DNA of 20,577 nucleotides, taken from the NCBI GenBank assembly GCA_041192505.1, contig JBEEMV010000226.1:1-20577 (forward strand), given 5' to 3'. The DNA is from CAIODY01 sp041192505. Its GTDB lineage: Bacteria; Bacteroidota; Bacteroidia; Chitinophagales; CAIODY01. Under the pieces are notes generated by a model. That model searched no databases, was not told the DNA's origin, and saw only the letters and a program-made list of their open reading frames with translations. The position numbers were made by a program, and so were the translations under genes. Shown here in pieces: positions 1 through 6,480 of this stretch. How positions within the stretch are numbered: position 1 is the stretch's first letter; each line of letters starts with the position of its first letter.

Positions 1-212
1 ATATAATCTAACTCACCAGGTACATGCACAAATTTTGATACATCATGATGATAAAACTCAAAATTTTTATTAGGAAATAAATGTTCCAAATTTTTAATAT
101 TTCCTGTAATTAAATTATCCATTCCTATCACATGATATCCTTCGGCAATAAACCTATCGCATAAATGCGAACCTAAAAAACCAGCAGCACCTGTTACTAA
201 TATTCTTTTCAA
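1..212 (-). CDS. NAD-dependent nucleotide-sugar epimerase/dehydratase, N-terminal part
   Basis: Reading leftward from position 212 gives an uninterrupted frame of about 70 codons that runs off the left edge. It opens with (L/M)KRILVTGAAGFLGSHLCDR. This is the Rossmann-fold TGxxGFxG NAD-binding motif of extended short-chain dehydrogenases, followed by a GYHVIGMDNL segment of the kind that binds the adenosine ribose. The start is a TTG at 212-210; no ATG lies near it in frame. A TATATTTG box lies about 22 nt upstream on the same strand (242-235). The N-terminus and spacing resemble UDP-glucuronate decarboxylase or dTDP-glucose 4,6-dehydratase enzymes that make sugars for surface polysaccharides. 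The catalytic YxxxK lies outside the window, so substrate and exact family are not decidable here. Confidence 0.82.
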   Translation of the reverse strand, partial: MKRILVTGAAGFLGSHLCDRFIAEGYHVIGMDNLITGNIKNLEHLFPNKNFEFYHHDVSKFVHVPGELDY

Positions 213-234
213 TTTAATTTTGTTTAATAAGTGG

Positions 235-242
235 CAAATATA
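235..242 (-). promoter_or_regulatory. Bacteroidota -7 promoter box for the epimerase gene
   Basis: On the minus strand the bases read TATATTTG followed by CC, matching the TAnnTTTG -7 element used by the primary sigma factor of Bacteroidota. It sits 22 nt before the TTG start at 212. No clear -33 TTG element is visible at the usual spacing, so the call rests on the -7 box and its position. Confidence 0.45.
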
Positions 243-414
243 AAAATTACTTTACAGCTTGCTATTGTTAAATAATTTTTTTTTATTTTTTTTGCCATCA
301 TTACTATCCAAACCTCATTCTTACTATTTTTTTTCATAAATATCTTAATCAAAAATATATACAATACTGATTGCAACTGAATTTTGGGTTTGAACAATCA
401 ATTTAGTTAAAAAC

Positions 415-449
415 AATTGTTGAAACATGCAACCATGCATACAACAATT
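415..449. repeat. Two-tier inverted repeat (hairpin or operator)
   Basis: The outer arms AATTGTTG (415-422) and CAACAATT (442-449) are perfectly complementary. Inside them ATGCA (427-431) pairs with TGCAT (436-440) around an ACCA loop. The two tiers are separated by AAAC on the left and a single A on the right. There is no T-run after it, so it is not an intrinsic terminator. It lies about 60 nt before a possible small ORF at 512 and could be a regulator-binding dyad or an RNA hairpin. Confidence 0.45.
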
Positions 450-511
450 TCATCATTTATTACGTTCATACATCACATTACCTTATGTAAACCATTTAAA
501 ATATTATTAAA

Positions 512-613
512 ATGAAACTAAATTTTTCAACCAAATCAATCTTTAATGACAATGCATTTTCTTATTTAATATTGTTATTAGGCGTATTTTTCTTTTTTAT
601 ACTGATTTTATAA
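512..613 (+). CDS. Possible 33-aa single-pass membrane micro-protein
   Basis: ATG at 512 opens a 33-codon frame ending in TAA at 611-613. The first 17 residues are polar, with Lys2, Lys8, Asp13 and several Asn and Ser. Residues 18-33 (YLILLLGVFFFFILIL) form one uninterrupted hydrophobic stretch long enough for a membrane segment, and the protein ends there. Polar head plus hydrophobic tail is typical of small membrane proteins. In DNA this rich in T, however, Phe/Leu/Ile runs arise easily by chance. No Shine-Dalgarno or clear -7 box was found in front of it. It may be a real small gene or an accident of composition; I cannot tell which from one sequence. Confidence 0.3.
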   Translation: MKLNFSTKSIFNDNAFSYLILLLGVFFFFILIL

Positions 614-663
614 ACCAACATATTAAAAAGATTTTCTGCATTTTTATTTCCTAAAACCACATT

Positions 664-675
664 ACACAATTGTGT
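664..675. promoter_or_regulatory. 12-nt perfect palindrome upstream of the lipoprotein gene
   Basis: ACACAATTGTGT is fully self-complementary and lies 64 nt before the ATG at 739. The position and symmetry would suit a dimeric regulator site. There is one copy only, and no recognised regulator family is implied. Confidence 0.25.
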
Positions 676-738
676 GTTAAAAATGTTTTAGCCAATAAAC
701 CATTTTTTGTTTTTAACTTTATTGAATAATTATTTTCA

Positions 739-1440
739 ATGAAAAAAAATATCCTTTGGTTTGTTGCATTGCTATTTGTTTTTGGTTGTAAAAAAAAGCA
801 AACCGTATATGATACAAAAACTGAATACTTTCCTTTAGCAGTAGGCAGTTGGATAATATACGATGTTGACTCATTGGTTTATAACAGCTTTACGCTTACA
901 TCTTACACTCATCATTTTCAATTAAAAGAATTGATTGCTTCATCATTTATTGATGCATCAAATGAAAAAGCGTTTGTTTTAGAACGATACGAACGAGATA
1001 GCATTACCCAAGATTTTAAACTTAAAAATAAATGGGTTGAAAAAAATGCCAACAATAAGGCTGAAAAAATAGAAGAAAATCAGCGCTTTATTAAAATGAC
1101 TTTTCCACCCATTAAAAATAATACTTGGAAAGGCAATGCTTATTTGCAGATTGACCCCAATGATGAAAATTCGAAATTTTTAACCGATTGGGATTATAAA
1201 TATTCAATAGTTGACGAAAAAATATCGTTAGGCAATCATAGTTTTGATTCATCCATTACTGTGTTGCAGCATGACGATTATATTGTAAGATTACAAAAAT
1301 CATATTTTAAAGAAGTGTATGCAAAGCATGTTGGCTTAGTATATTATCAGCATACTTTTTTAGAACAGCAACCATCCGATCCTACCTGGAAATCGGGCTT
1401 TGATGTAAAAGCTACCATAAACTCTAATGGAAAAAATTAA
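739..1440 (+). CDS. Hypothetical lipoprotein
   Basis: The 233-aa product begins MKKNILWFVALLFVFGC, a lipoprotein signal peptide with the lipid-modified Cys at position 17 followed by KKK. The -2 residue is Phe, which is less usual for a lipobox but acceptable. The rest is a soluble, beta-rich, aromatic-rich domain with a 'yFPLaVGSWIIYDVDS' motif near residues 31-46. Many Bacteroidota lipoproteins of unknown function carry this kind of opening after the Cys. It is probably membrane-anchored and periplasmic or surface exposed. The stop is 68 nt before fbp, which has its own promoter box, so the two are probably separate transcription units. I do not recognise a specific function. Confidence 0.78.
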   Translation: MKKNILWFVALLFVFGCKKKQTVYDTKTEYFPLAVGSWIIYDVDSLVYNSFTLTSYTHHFQLKELIASSFIDASNEKAFVLERYERDSITQDFKLKNKWVEKNANNKAEKIEENQRFIKMTFPPIKNNTWKGNAYLQIDPNDENSKFLTDWDYKYSIVDEKISLGNHSFDSSITVLQHDDYIVRLQKSYFKEVYAKHVGLVYYQHTFLEQQPSDPTWKSGFDVKATINSNGKN

Positions 1441-1472
1441 TTGATTCTAGAAATTTCAAATATCAATTTGTT

Positions 1473-1480
1473 TACATTTG
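1473..1480 (+). promoter_or_regulatory. -7 promoter box for fbp
   Basis: TACATTTG followed by CC matches TAnnTTTG and sits 28 nt before the ATG at 1509, inside the 68-nt gap after the lipoprotein gene. No convincing -33 TTG is visible at normal spacing. Confidence 0.5.
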
Positions 1481-1508
1481 CCAACTTTTTAAAAAATATT
1501 TCTTTTAC

Positions 1509-2507
1509 ATGATTTCAACAAAGAGCATTAATCTGGTTACTTTAAATGGTTTTATTTTAATTAATGAACATAAGCACCCCAATGCAACAGGCAATCTTTC
1601 GGGCTTATTGCGCAGTGTAGGTTTGGCTGCAAAAATTGTACATCGTGAAGTTAACCATGCAGGCTTAGCTGATATATTGGGCGATACGGGCGAAGAAAAT
1701 GTACAAGGCGAAACAGTAAAAAAATTAGATGAATTTGCCAATAACCATTTCATTGCAGCCTTTCAACGTGGTAAAAGATGCTGTGGTATTGTAAGCGAAG
1801 AAAACGATGATATGATTGTAATGGAAGAAGATGCTGCACAATATTTAGTTTGTATGGATCCTTTAGATGGTTCATCTAATATTGATGTAAATATTCCAGT
1901 AGGAACTATATTCTCAATTTATAAAAGAAACTCGAAAGATTGTTCGGTAAAAAAAGAAGATTTTTTGCAACCAGGTACCGAGCAAGTAGCTGCTGGGTAT
2001 GTATTGTATGGTTCAAGCACCATGCTGGTATATACCACTGGCGATGGTGTAAACGGATTTACATTAGATACCACAATTGGCGAATTTTGTATGTCGCACC
2101 CCGATATGAAATTACCTGAAAATGGAAAAGTTCTTTCGGCTAATTTAGGAAACTTAAATGCCTTTCCGAATGGTGTAAAAGAATACGTAAAATATAGTTT
2201 TGAATCGGATAAAACTACCAATCGCCCATATGCCTTGCGCTATGTAGGTAGCATGGTTTCTGATATTCATCGCACACTATTAAAAGGAGGCATATTTATG
2301 TATCCACCCACTGCCGATGCATTAAATGGCAAATTAAGATTATTATACGAATGCAATCCTATATCATTTATTATTGAACAAGCAGGCGGCATTTCATCAA
2401 ATGGTAAAAATCGTATTTTAGAAATGATGCCTACAGATTTTCATGAACGTACGCCTATTTATTGTGGTTCGAAAAACATGGTAAACGATTTAATAGCTAG
2501 ATTGTAA
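1509..2507 (+). CDS. fbp: Fructose-1,6-bisphosphatase, class I
   Basis: The product is 332 aa, the normal length of class I FBPase, which hydrolyses fructose 1,6-bisphosphate to fructose 6-phosphate in gluconeogenesis in the cytoplasm. Visible signatures are the acidic metal-site pair in IVSEE (94-98), the metal- and phosphate-binding DPLDGSSNID (117-126), and RYVGSMVSDIHR (244-255). The active-site loop GKLRLLYECNP (274-284) includes the metal ligand Glu281, followed by FIIEQAGG. All catalytic landmarks are intact. The ATG at 1509 keeps the N-terminal helix and follows the promoter box at 1473-1480 at a sensible distance. The cobalamin adenosyltransferase gene starts 3 nt after the stop, so the two are co-transcribed. 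Confidence 0.97.
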   Translation: MISTKSINLVTLNGFILINEHKHPNATGNLSGLLRSVGLAAKIVHREVNHAGLADILGDTGEENVQGETVKKLDEFANNHFIAAFQRGKRCCGIVSEENDDMIVMEEDAAQYLVCMDPLDGSSNIDVNIPVGTIFSIYKRNSKDCSVKKEDFLQPGTEQVAAGYVLYGSSTMLVYTTGDGVNGFTLDTTIGEFCMSHPDMKLPENGKVLSANLGNLNAFPNGVKEYVKYSFESDKTTNRPYALRYVGSMVSDIHRTLLKGGIFMYPPTADALNGKLRLLYECNPISFIIEQAGGISSNGKNRILEMMPTDFHERTPIYCGSKNMVNDLIARL

Positions 2508-2510
2508 ACA

Positions 2511-3068
2511 ATGAAAATTTACACTAAAAAAGGTGATACAGGTACTACTCAATTAATAGGCGGAACCAGAGTGGCTAAGCATCATATCCGTATTGATGCT
2601 TATGGAACGGTAGATGAATTAAATTCTTATATTGGCTTAGTAGCCGATTTACTTACTACCGAAAACGAACAAAAAACGATATTGCATATCATTCAAGATA
2701 GGTTATTTACCATGGGTTCGTTATTAGCCGCCGACCCCGAAACCAATAAAATGAAACTGCCCAAATTATCGCCCCACGATATTGTTTTATTAGAAAATAA
2801 TATTGATAAAATGGATGAACAATTAGCACCTATGACTCATTTTATTTTACCTGGTGGGCATCCTACAGTTTCGCATTGCCACATTGCCAGATGCATTTGC
2901 CGAAGAGCTGAAAGAATGATAACAGAACTAAATGAAGTAAGTACAGTTGAACCATTAACTATTCAATATTTGAATCGCCTTTCAGATTATTTATTTACAC
3001 TAAGCAGATATATTACAAAAGAATTAAATGCTGAAGAAATAAAATGGATTCCGAAAATGAATTCTTAA
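2511..3068 (+). CDS. Cob(I)alamin adenosyltransferase, PduO type
   Basis: The 185-aa protein transfers the adenosyl group of ATP to cob(I)alamin to make coenzyme B12. The ATP-binding N-terminus KIYTKKGDTGTTQLIGG occupies residues 2-18. It is followed by AYGTVDELNSYIG (30-42), FILPGG (111-116), CICRRAER (128-135) and LNRLSDYLF (154-162). These are the full set of conserved blocks of the PduO/MMAB family, which forms a trimer of helix bundles. The ATG lies 3 nt after the fbp stop. There are no cobalamin-biosynthesis genes nearby, so the enzyme more likely serves salvage of imported corrinoid for an adenosylcobalamin enzyme such as methylmalonyl-CoA mutase (inference). Confidence 0.95.
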   Translation: MKIYTKKGDTGTTQLIGGTRVAKHHIRIDAYGTVDELNSYIGLVADLLTTENEQKTILHIIQDRLFTMGSLLAADPETNKMKLPKLSPHDIVLLENNIDKMDEQLAPMTHFILPGGHPTVSHCHIARCICRRAERMITELNEVSTVEPLTIQYLNRLSDYLFTLSRYITKELNAEEIKWIPKMNS

Positions 3069-3110
3069 AAACTTGCTACAAAATTTAGCCATTAAAAAAA
3101 ATTGATTTAC

Positions 3111-3118
3111 TACATTTG
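3111..3118 (+). promoter_or_regulatory. -7 promoter box for nuoH
   Basis: TACATTTG followed by CC lies 21 nt before the ATG at 3140. Its final TTG (3116-3118) is also in frame with nuoH. The promoter match is one reason to take the downstream ATG and not this TTG as the start. Confidence 0.5.
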
Positions 3119-3139
3119 CCACTCATTTTTATTTACCAT

Positions 3140-4153
3140 ATGCTAGTTGAAAAATTAATTATTATCAGTGGTGTGTTAGGCGCTTCATTGGGCATAGCCA
3201 CCTACTCTACTTTATTAGAACGAAAATTAGCAGCTTGGCTACAAGATAGAATTGGGCCAAACAGAGCTGGGCCAGGTGGTATGTTTCAGCCTTTGGCTGA
3301 TGGTTTAAAACTTATTTTTAAAGAAGAATTTATACCAGCACATGCCAATAAATTTCTTTTTGTATTAGGGCCATCATTAGCCATGTTGTTGGCTTGTATG
3401 GGTGGTGCGGTTATTCCTTGGGGCAATACATTAGAAATTGGCGGCAGCATTATTCCATTACAAATTACTAATATTGATATTGGTGTTTTATATATGTTTG
3501 GTGTAGTATCATTAGGTGCTTATGGTATTATGATAGGTGGATGGTCATCAAACAATAAATATTCGTTGATGGGCGCTATCAGAGCAGCTTCGCAAATTAT
3601 TAGTTATGAATTAGCAATGGGCTTATCTATGATTGCTGTGGTAATGGTAAGTGGCTCGTTAAGTTTAAATGATATTGTGGCGCATCAACATAATGGGCAT
3701 TGGAATGTATTTATTATGCCCCATGTATTTTTAATATTTTTGGTTTGTGCATTTGCCGAAACCAACAGAGCACCGTTCGATTTACCAGAATGCGAAACTG
3801 AATTAATAGGTGGTTATCATACCGAATATGGCAGTATGAAATTAGGCTTTTTCTTATTTGCCGAATACGTAAATATGTTTATTTCATCAGCCTTTATGAG
3901 TACCTTATTCTTTGGCGGATACGACATTCCATTTATCGACCACTTTGGTTTATCACATAATTTAGTAACTATTTTAGGTACTGTTTTCTTATTTGCTAAA
4001 ATAGGTAGTTTTATTTTCTTTTTTATGTGGGTACGTTGGACATTACCACGTTTTCGTTACGATCAATTAATGAATTTGGGTTGGAAAATATTAATACCAA
4101 TTGCATTAGTTAACTTAATCATTACAGCTGTTGTTGGATTAATACTCAAATAA
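3140..4153 (+). CDS. nuoH: NADH-quinone oxidoreductase subunit H (complex I membrane subunit)
   Basis: The 337-aa hydrophobic protein (numbered from the ATG at 3140) is the NuoH/ND1 subunit. It forms the quinone chamber at the junction of the membrane and peripheral arms of complex I. Key blocks are the N-terminal helix leading to ERKLAAWLQDRIGPNRAGP (27-45), then PLADGLKLIFKEE (51-63). RAASQIISYELAMG (148-161) and AETNRAPFDLPECETELIGGY (206-226), a quinone-site loop, follow. An upstream in-frame TTG at 3116 would add eight residues but overlaps the promoter box, so the ATG is preferred. No other nuo gene flanks it: cobalamin adenosyltransferase is upstream, and a terminator and a convergent lipid kinase follow. 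nuoH is normally inside a nuoA-N operon, so here it is an outlier. No residue loss is visible, so it should be functional. Confidence 0.96.
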   Translation: MLVEKLIIISGVLGASLGIATYSTLLERKLAAWLQDRIGPNRAGPGGMFQPLADGLKLIFKEEFIPAHANKFLFVLGPSLAMLLACMGGAVIPWGNTLEIGGSIIPLQITNIDIGVLYMFGVVSLGAYGIMIGGWSSNNKYSLMGAIRAASQIISYELAMGLSMIAVVMVSGSLSLNDIVAHQHNGHWNVFIMPHVFLIFLVCAFAETNRAPFDLPECETELIGGYHTEYGSMKLGFFLFAEYVNMFISSAFMSTLFFGGYDIPFIDHFGLSHNLVTILGTVFLFAKIGSFIFFFMWVRWTLPRFRYDQLMNLGWKILIPIALVNLIITAVVGLILK

Positions 4154-4169
4154 AATTTTATATAATAAT

Positions 4170-4199
4170 AAAAAGGCGAATCAATTGATTCGCCTTTTT
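4170..4199. terminator. Bidirectional intrinsic terminator, perfect 30-nt palindrome
   Basis: The left arm AAAAAGGCGAATCAA (4170-4184) is the exact reverse complement of the right arm ending TTTTT (4185-4199). The A-run and T-run arms give a U-tract on either strand. It lies between nuoH (+) and the lipid kinase (-, stop at 4262), so it can end both convergent units. The inner GCGAATCAA/TTGATTCGC core recurs in the terminator at 18524-18553. Confidence 0.88.
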
Positions 4200-4261
4200 A
4201 TTGCACATTTTTTTCGTATTAATCTATCCGTATTATTCAAACTAATATTTTTTCAAAATCC

Positions 4262-5137
4262 CTAAATCCAAGTCCACAAAGATTTAGGATTAATTTTAAC
4301 TGAAGCTTCATTTTGATAAAGCATTGGTTCGCCATCTTTTTGCCAATTTGCATCATTGCTAAATTTTATAGTAGCTTCTTTGCAATCTATTAATTCGTAA
4401 TAATTATTGGTTTTTAGTTTCCCCGAAAAGCCATTAAATAAAAGTTGAAAACCTGCCAATAAACCGAAAGGTTTAAGAATACAGCAATGCATAAGCCCAT
4501 CCGTTAAATCGGCTGTAGGTGCTATTTTCAAGCCACTTCCAAATTGCTGCGAATTGGCAAATGCTACCATAAAAGCTTCAGTTTCTATTTTTCTCCCATC
4601 TACATTAATTGTATAATGAAGCGGTTTATAACCAAAGAATTTTTGTGATGAAATAATAATATACTTAGCAATACCTCGTTTTTTTACTTTGCTAAATTCA
4701 TGTGCTACTAAACCATCAAACCCTACACCCGATGCACTTACAAATACTTCGTCATTGATTAAACAAGTATCAATTAATACACGTTTGCCTATATTTATTT
4801 TTTTAATTGCATCTTCAATTTTTAGTGGTAAACCTAGATGACGTGACAATCCATTCCCTGAACCTAAAGGTATAATTCCTAAAGCAGTTTGTGTGTGTAC
4901 TAATGCTGATGATACTTCATTTATTGAGCCATCACCACCAGCAATTACCACAATATCTACCTTATTTTCTGCTGCTTTTTTAGCTATTTTAATAGCATGA
5001 CCAGCATATTCGGTAAATTCAATTTCATAATCAAACAATGAAGCATCAATATTTTGTTTGATTGCATCGGGCAATGATATTTTATTTTTTGTACCTGATT
5101 TAGGATTGATAATAAATACAATTTTTTTCTTCTGCAC
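4262..5137 (-). CDS. Diacylglycerol kinase-family lipid kinase
   Basis: The 291-aa protein belongs to the DagK/YegS lipid and sphingosine kinase family, which phosphorylates diacylglycerol or related lipids with ATP. It shows NPKSGT (11-16), the nucleotide-binding GGDGSINEV (67-75), and PLGSGNGLSRHLGLP (90-104) with the PLGxxN block. The C-terminal beta-rich half has FANSQQFGSGLKIAPTAD and WxxDGEP elements typical of the family. The start is GTG at 5137; the frame upstream meets a stop within four codons and there is no nearby ATG. It lies 5 nt after the stop of the secreted 110-aa protein, so they form an operon. Diacylglycerol kinase is likelier than sphingosine kinase on length alone, but the true lipid substrate is not visible. 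Confidence 0.92.
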   Translation of the reverse strand: MQKKKIVFIINPKSGTKNKISLPDAIKQNIDASLFDYEIEFTEYAGHAIKIAKKAAENKVDIVVIAGGDGSINEVSSALVHTQTALGIIPLGSGNGLSRHLGLPLKIEDAIKKINIGKRVLIDTCLINDEVFVSASGVGFDGLVAHEFSKVKKRGIAKYIIISSQKFFGYKPLHYTINVDGRKIETEAFMVAFANSQQFGSGLKIAPTADLTDGLMHCCILKPFGLLAGFQLLFNGFSGKLKTNNYYELIDCKEATIKFSNDANWQKDGEPMLYQNEASVKINPKSLWTWI

Positions 5138-5142
5138 CGTTC

Positions 5143-5475
5143 TTACTTATTTTTTAATGAGTTTAATATTGTAATCACTTGATTGAATTGCTGAGTTGTT
5201 AAAGTATTACGTTGCAATCTTTTACCCTTTACTTCCTGCAATTTCAAAATACATTTATCTTTATCAATCTGCTTCATGTGATGGTTTAAATGTATTTCTC
5301 TTACTGCATTTTCGTAATCAGATTGAATTGCTAAAAAACTATCTATTTGTGCTGGATGCACTTTCATTTCAGTTTCTAATTTTTTTCTTAATACTTTTGC
5401 ATGCATATTTTGAGCAAAATTTACTTGCCCTATACTACCTAATACAATAACTAATAAAAGAATTTTTTTAATCAT
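5143..5475 (-). CDS. Small secreted helical protein of unknown function
   Basis: The 110-aa product begins with MIKKILLLVIVLGSIGQVNFAQ, a standard signal peptide with likely cleavage near residue 22, so it is probably periplasmic. The mature part is charged and helical, with repeated K/E/Q patterns (KVLRKKLETEMKVHPAQIDSFLAIQ and LTTQQFNQVITILNS). The 'LTTQQ' near residue 92 recalls the LTxxQ motif of Spy/CpxP-like periplasmic proteins, which is only suggestive. It is the first gene of a two-gene unit with the lipid kinase and diverges from kdsB. A TAnnTTTG box lies 15 nt upstream. Confidence 0.72.
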   Translation of the reverse strand: MIKKILLLVIVLGSIGQVNFAQNMHAKVLRKKLETEMKVHPAQIDSFLAIQSDYENAVREIHLNHHMKQIDKDKCILKLQEVKGKRLQRNTLTTQQFNQVITILNSLKNK

Positions 5476-5490
5476 AACTTAAAGATATTG

Positions 5491-5498
5491 CAAAGTTA
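5491..5498 (-). promoter_or_regulatory. -7 promoter box for the secreted protein/lipid kinase unit
   Basis: The minus strand reads TAACTTTG followed by CA, matching TAnnTTTG, 15 nt before the ATG at 5475. It lies in the 56-nt gap shared with divergent kdsB. Confidence 0.45.
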
Positions 5499-5531
5499 TT
5501 ACAAACTAAAAATAAGCTCTATTTTTCACAC

Positions 5532-6251
5532 ATGAAAATAATTGGAATTATTCCTTCAAGATTTGGAAGTACTCGTTTTCCAGGCAAACCATTAATAGAT
5601 ATTAATGGGAAAACTATGATACAACGAGTGTATGAACAAGCCTGTAAAGCTGATTTGCTATCAGATGTAATTGTGGCAACTGATGATGAACGGATTTACA
5701 AAAATATTGAATCAATAGGTGGTAAAGTAATGTACACTGCCACTCATCATCAATCGGGCACGGATAGATGTAATGAAATTGCACAACAAGTAAATGCCGA
5801 TGCATATATTAATATTCAGGGCGATGAACCATTTATACAGCCTGAACAAATTAATCAATTGGCAAAAAAATTATTTGATGTACAAAAAGAAACGGGTATT
5901 GCTACCTTGATTAAACCTATAAAAAAAGAAGATGAAATTGAACTACTAAATAATCCCAATATTATTAAAGTGGTTATTAATCATCAATCAAAAGCCATGT
6001 ACTTTTCAAGAAATGGATTACCATTTATTCGAAATAAAACAGCAGATGTTCAATTTTATAAACACATAGGAATGTATGGATATACTAAAGCCGCATTAAG
6101 CTCAATTGCAGCATTGAAGCCATCTATGTTGGAAAATGCAGAACAGTTAGAGCAGTTAAGATGGTTAGAAAATGGATTTGATATATATTGTTCACATACG
6201 CATATAGAAACAATATCAATTGATGTAGTTGAAGATTTAAAAAAAATATAA
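5532..6251 (+). CDS. kdsB: 3-deoxy-manno-octulosonate cytidylyltransferase (CMP-KDO synthetase)
   Basis: The 239-aa cytoplasmic enzyme activates KDO with CTP to CMP-KDO for lipopolysaccharide inner-core synthesis. The nucleotide-binding N-terminus IGIIPSRFGSTRFPGKPL (4-21) is followed by VIVATDDERI (46-55), SGTDR (75-79) and the metal-site QGDEPFI (96-102). MYFSRNGLPF supplies the KDO contacts, and the C-terminus IETISIDVVEDL has the final Asp ligand region. Length is normal for KdsB. The ATG at 5532 preserves the whole nucleotide-binding motif. No clear -7 box was found; TATTTTTC just upstream is one base off. A GNRA-loop terminator follows at 6334. Confidence 0.95.
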   Translation: MKIIGIIPSRFGSTRFPGKPLIDINGKTMIQRVYEQACKADLLSDVIVATDDERIYKNIESIGGKVMYTATHHQSGTDRCNEIAQQVNADAYINIQGDEPFIQPEQINQLAKKLFDVQKETGIATLIKPIKKEDEIELLNNPNIIKVVINHQSKAMYFSRNGLPFIRNKTADVQFYKHIGMYGYTKAALSSIAALKPSMLENAEQLEQLRWLENGFDIYCSHTHIETISIDVVEDLKKI

Positions 6252-6260
6252 TATCTTGCG

Positions 6261-6362
6261 GCGCTTAAAAGGCATTCCTATTATTATAATAGGAGCAAAT
6301 ATTATTAAACCACTAATAGCCTTTTGGGCAAAGGGCAGTCAGCAATGACTGCCTTTTTCTTT
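6261..6362 (+). ncRNA. Candidate structured RNA / long 3' UTR after kdsB
   Basis: About 100 nt between the kdsB stop and its terminator fold in a nested way. AAAAGGC (6268-6274) pairs with GCCTTTT (6319-6325). Within it CCTATTA (6278-6284) pairs with TAATAGG (6288-6294). A strong terminator hairpin closes the stretch at 6334-6353. A TATCTTG box (6253-6259), one base short of TAnnTTTG, lies just before it. This may be an independent small RNA or only a structured 3' UTR. I match it to no known RNA family. Confidence 0.25.
6334..6362 (+). terminator. Intrinsic terminator of kdsB
   Basis: GGCAGTCA (6334-6341) pairs perfectly with TGACTGCC (6346-6353) around a GCAA loop, which is a stable GNRA tetraloop. 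The hairpin is followed by TTTTTC and then more T. It serves kdsB or an RNA read on the plus strand. Confidence 0.88.
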
Positions 6363-6420
6363 TTAAATTCTTACTAAAGAAATAGCTATGGTTCATATTT
6401 AGTACCCGATTTTAGAAAGC

Positions 6421-6457
6421 AAAAAAGCAGAATTAGGATACCTAACTCTGCTTTTTT
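6421..6457. terminator. Bidirectional intrinsic terminator between kdsB and the DksA-like gene
   Basis: A 17-nt arm at 6421-6437 (A-run, GCAGAATTAGG) pairs with 6441-6457 around an ATA loop with one A-C mismatch. Arms begin with an A-run and end with a T-run, so both strands get a U-tract. The minus-strand gene stops at 6481, only 24 nt away, so its main role is probably to end the ileS/DksA-like transcript. Confidence 0.85.
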
Positions 6458-6480
6458 CTTTTCTAATTAAAGATATAAAA

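Larger units (their letters stand above)
213..511. other. Intergenic stretch between the epimerase and a small ORF
   Basis: Very AT-rich, with no coding frame I can support. Apart from the minus-strand promoter at 235-242, the only clear structure is the dyad at 415-449. Divergent transcription leaves room for regulatory sites for the genes on either side. Confidence 0.5.

Noticed and set aside
1505..1753. Minus-strand 82-codon frame antisense to fbp
   Set aside because: A shadow of the well-supported fbp frame.
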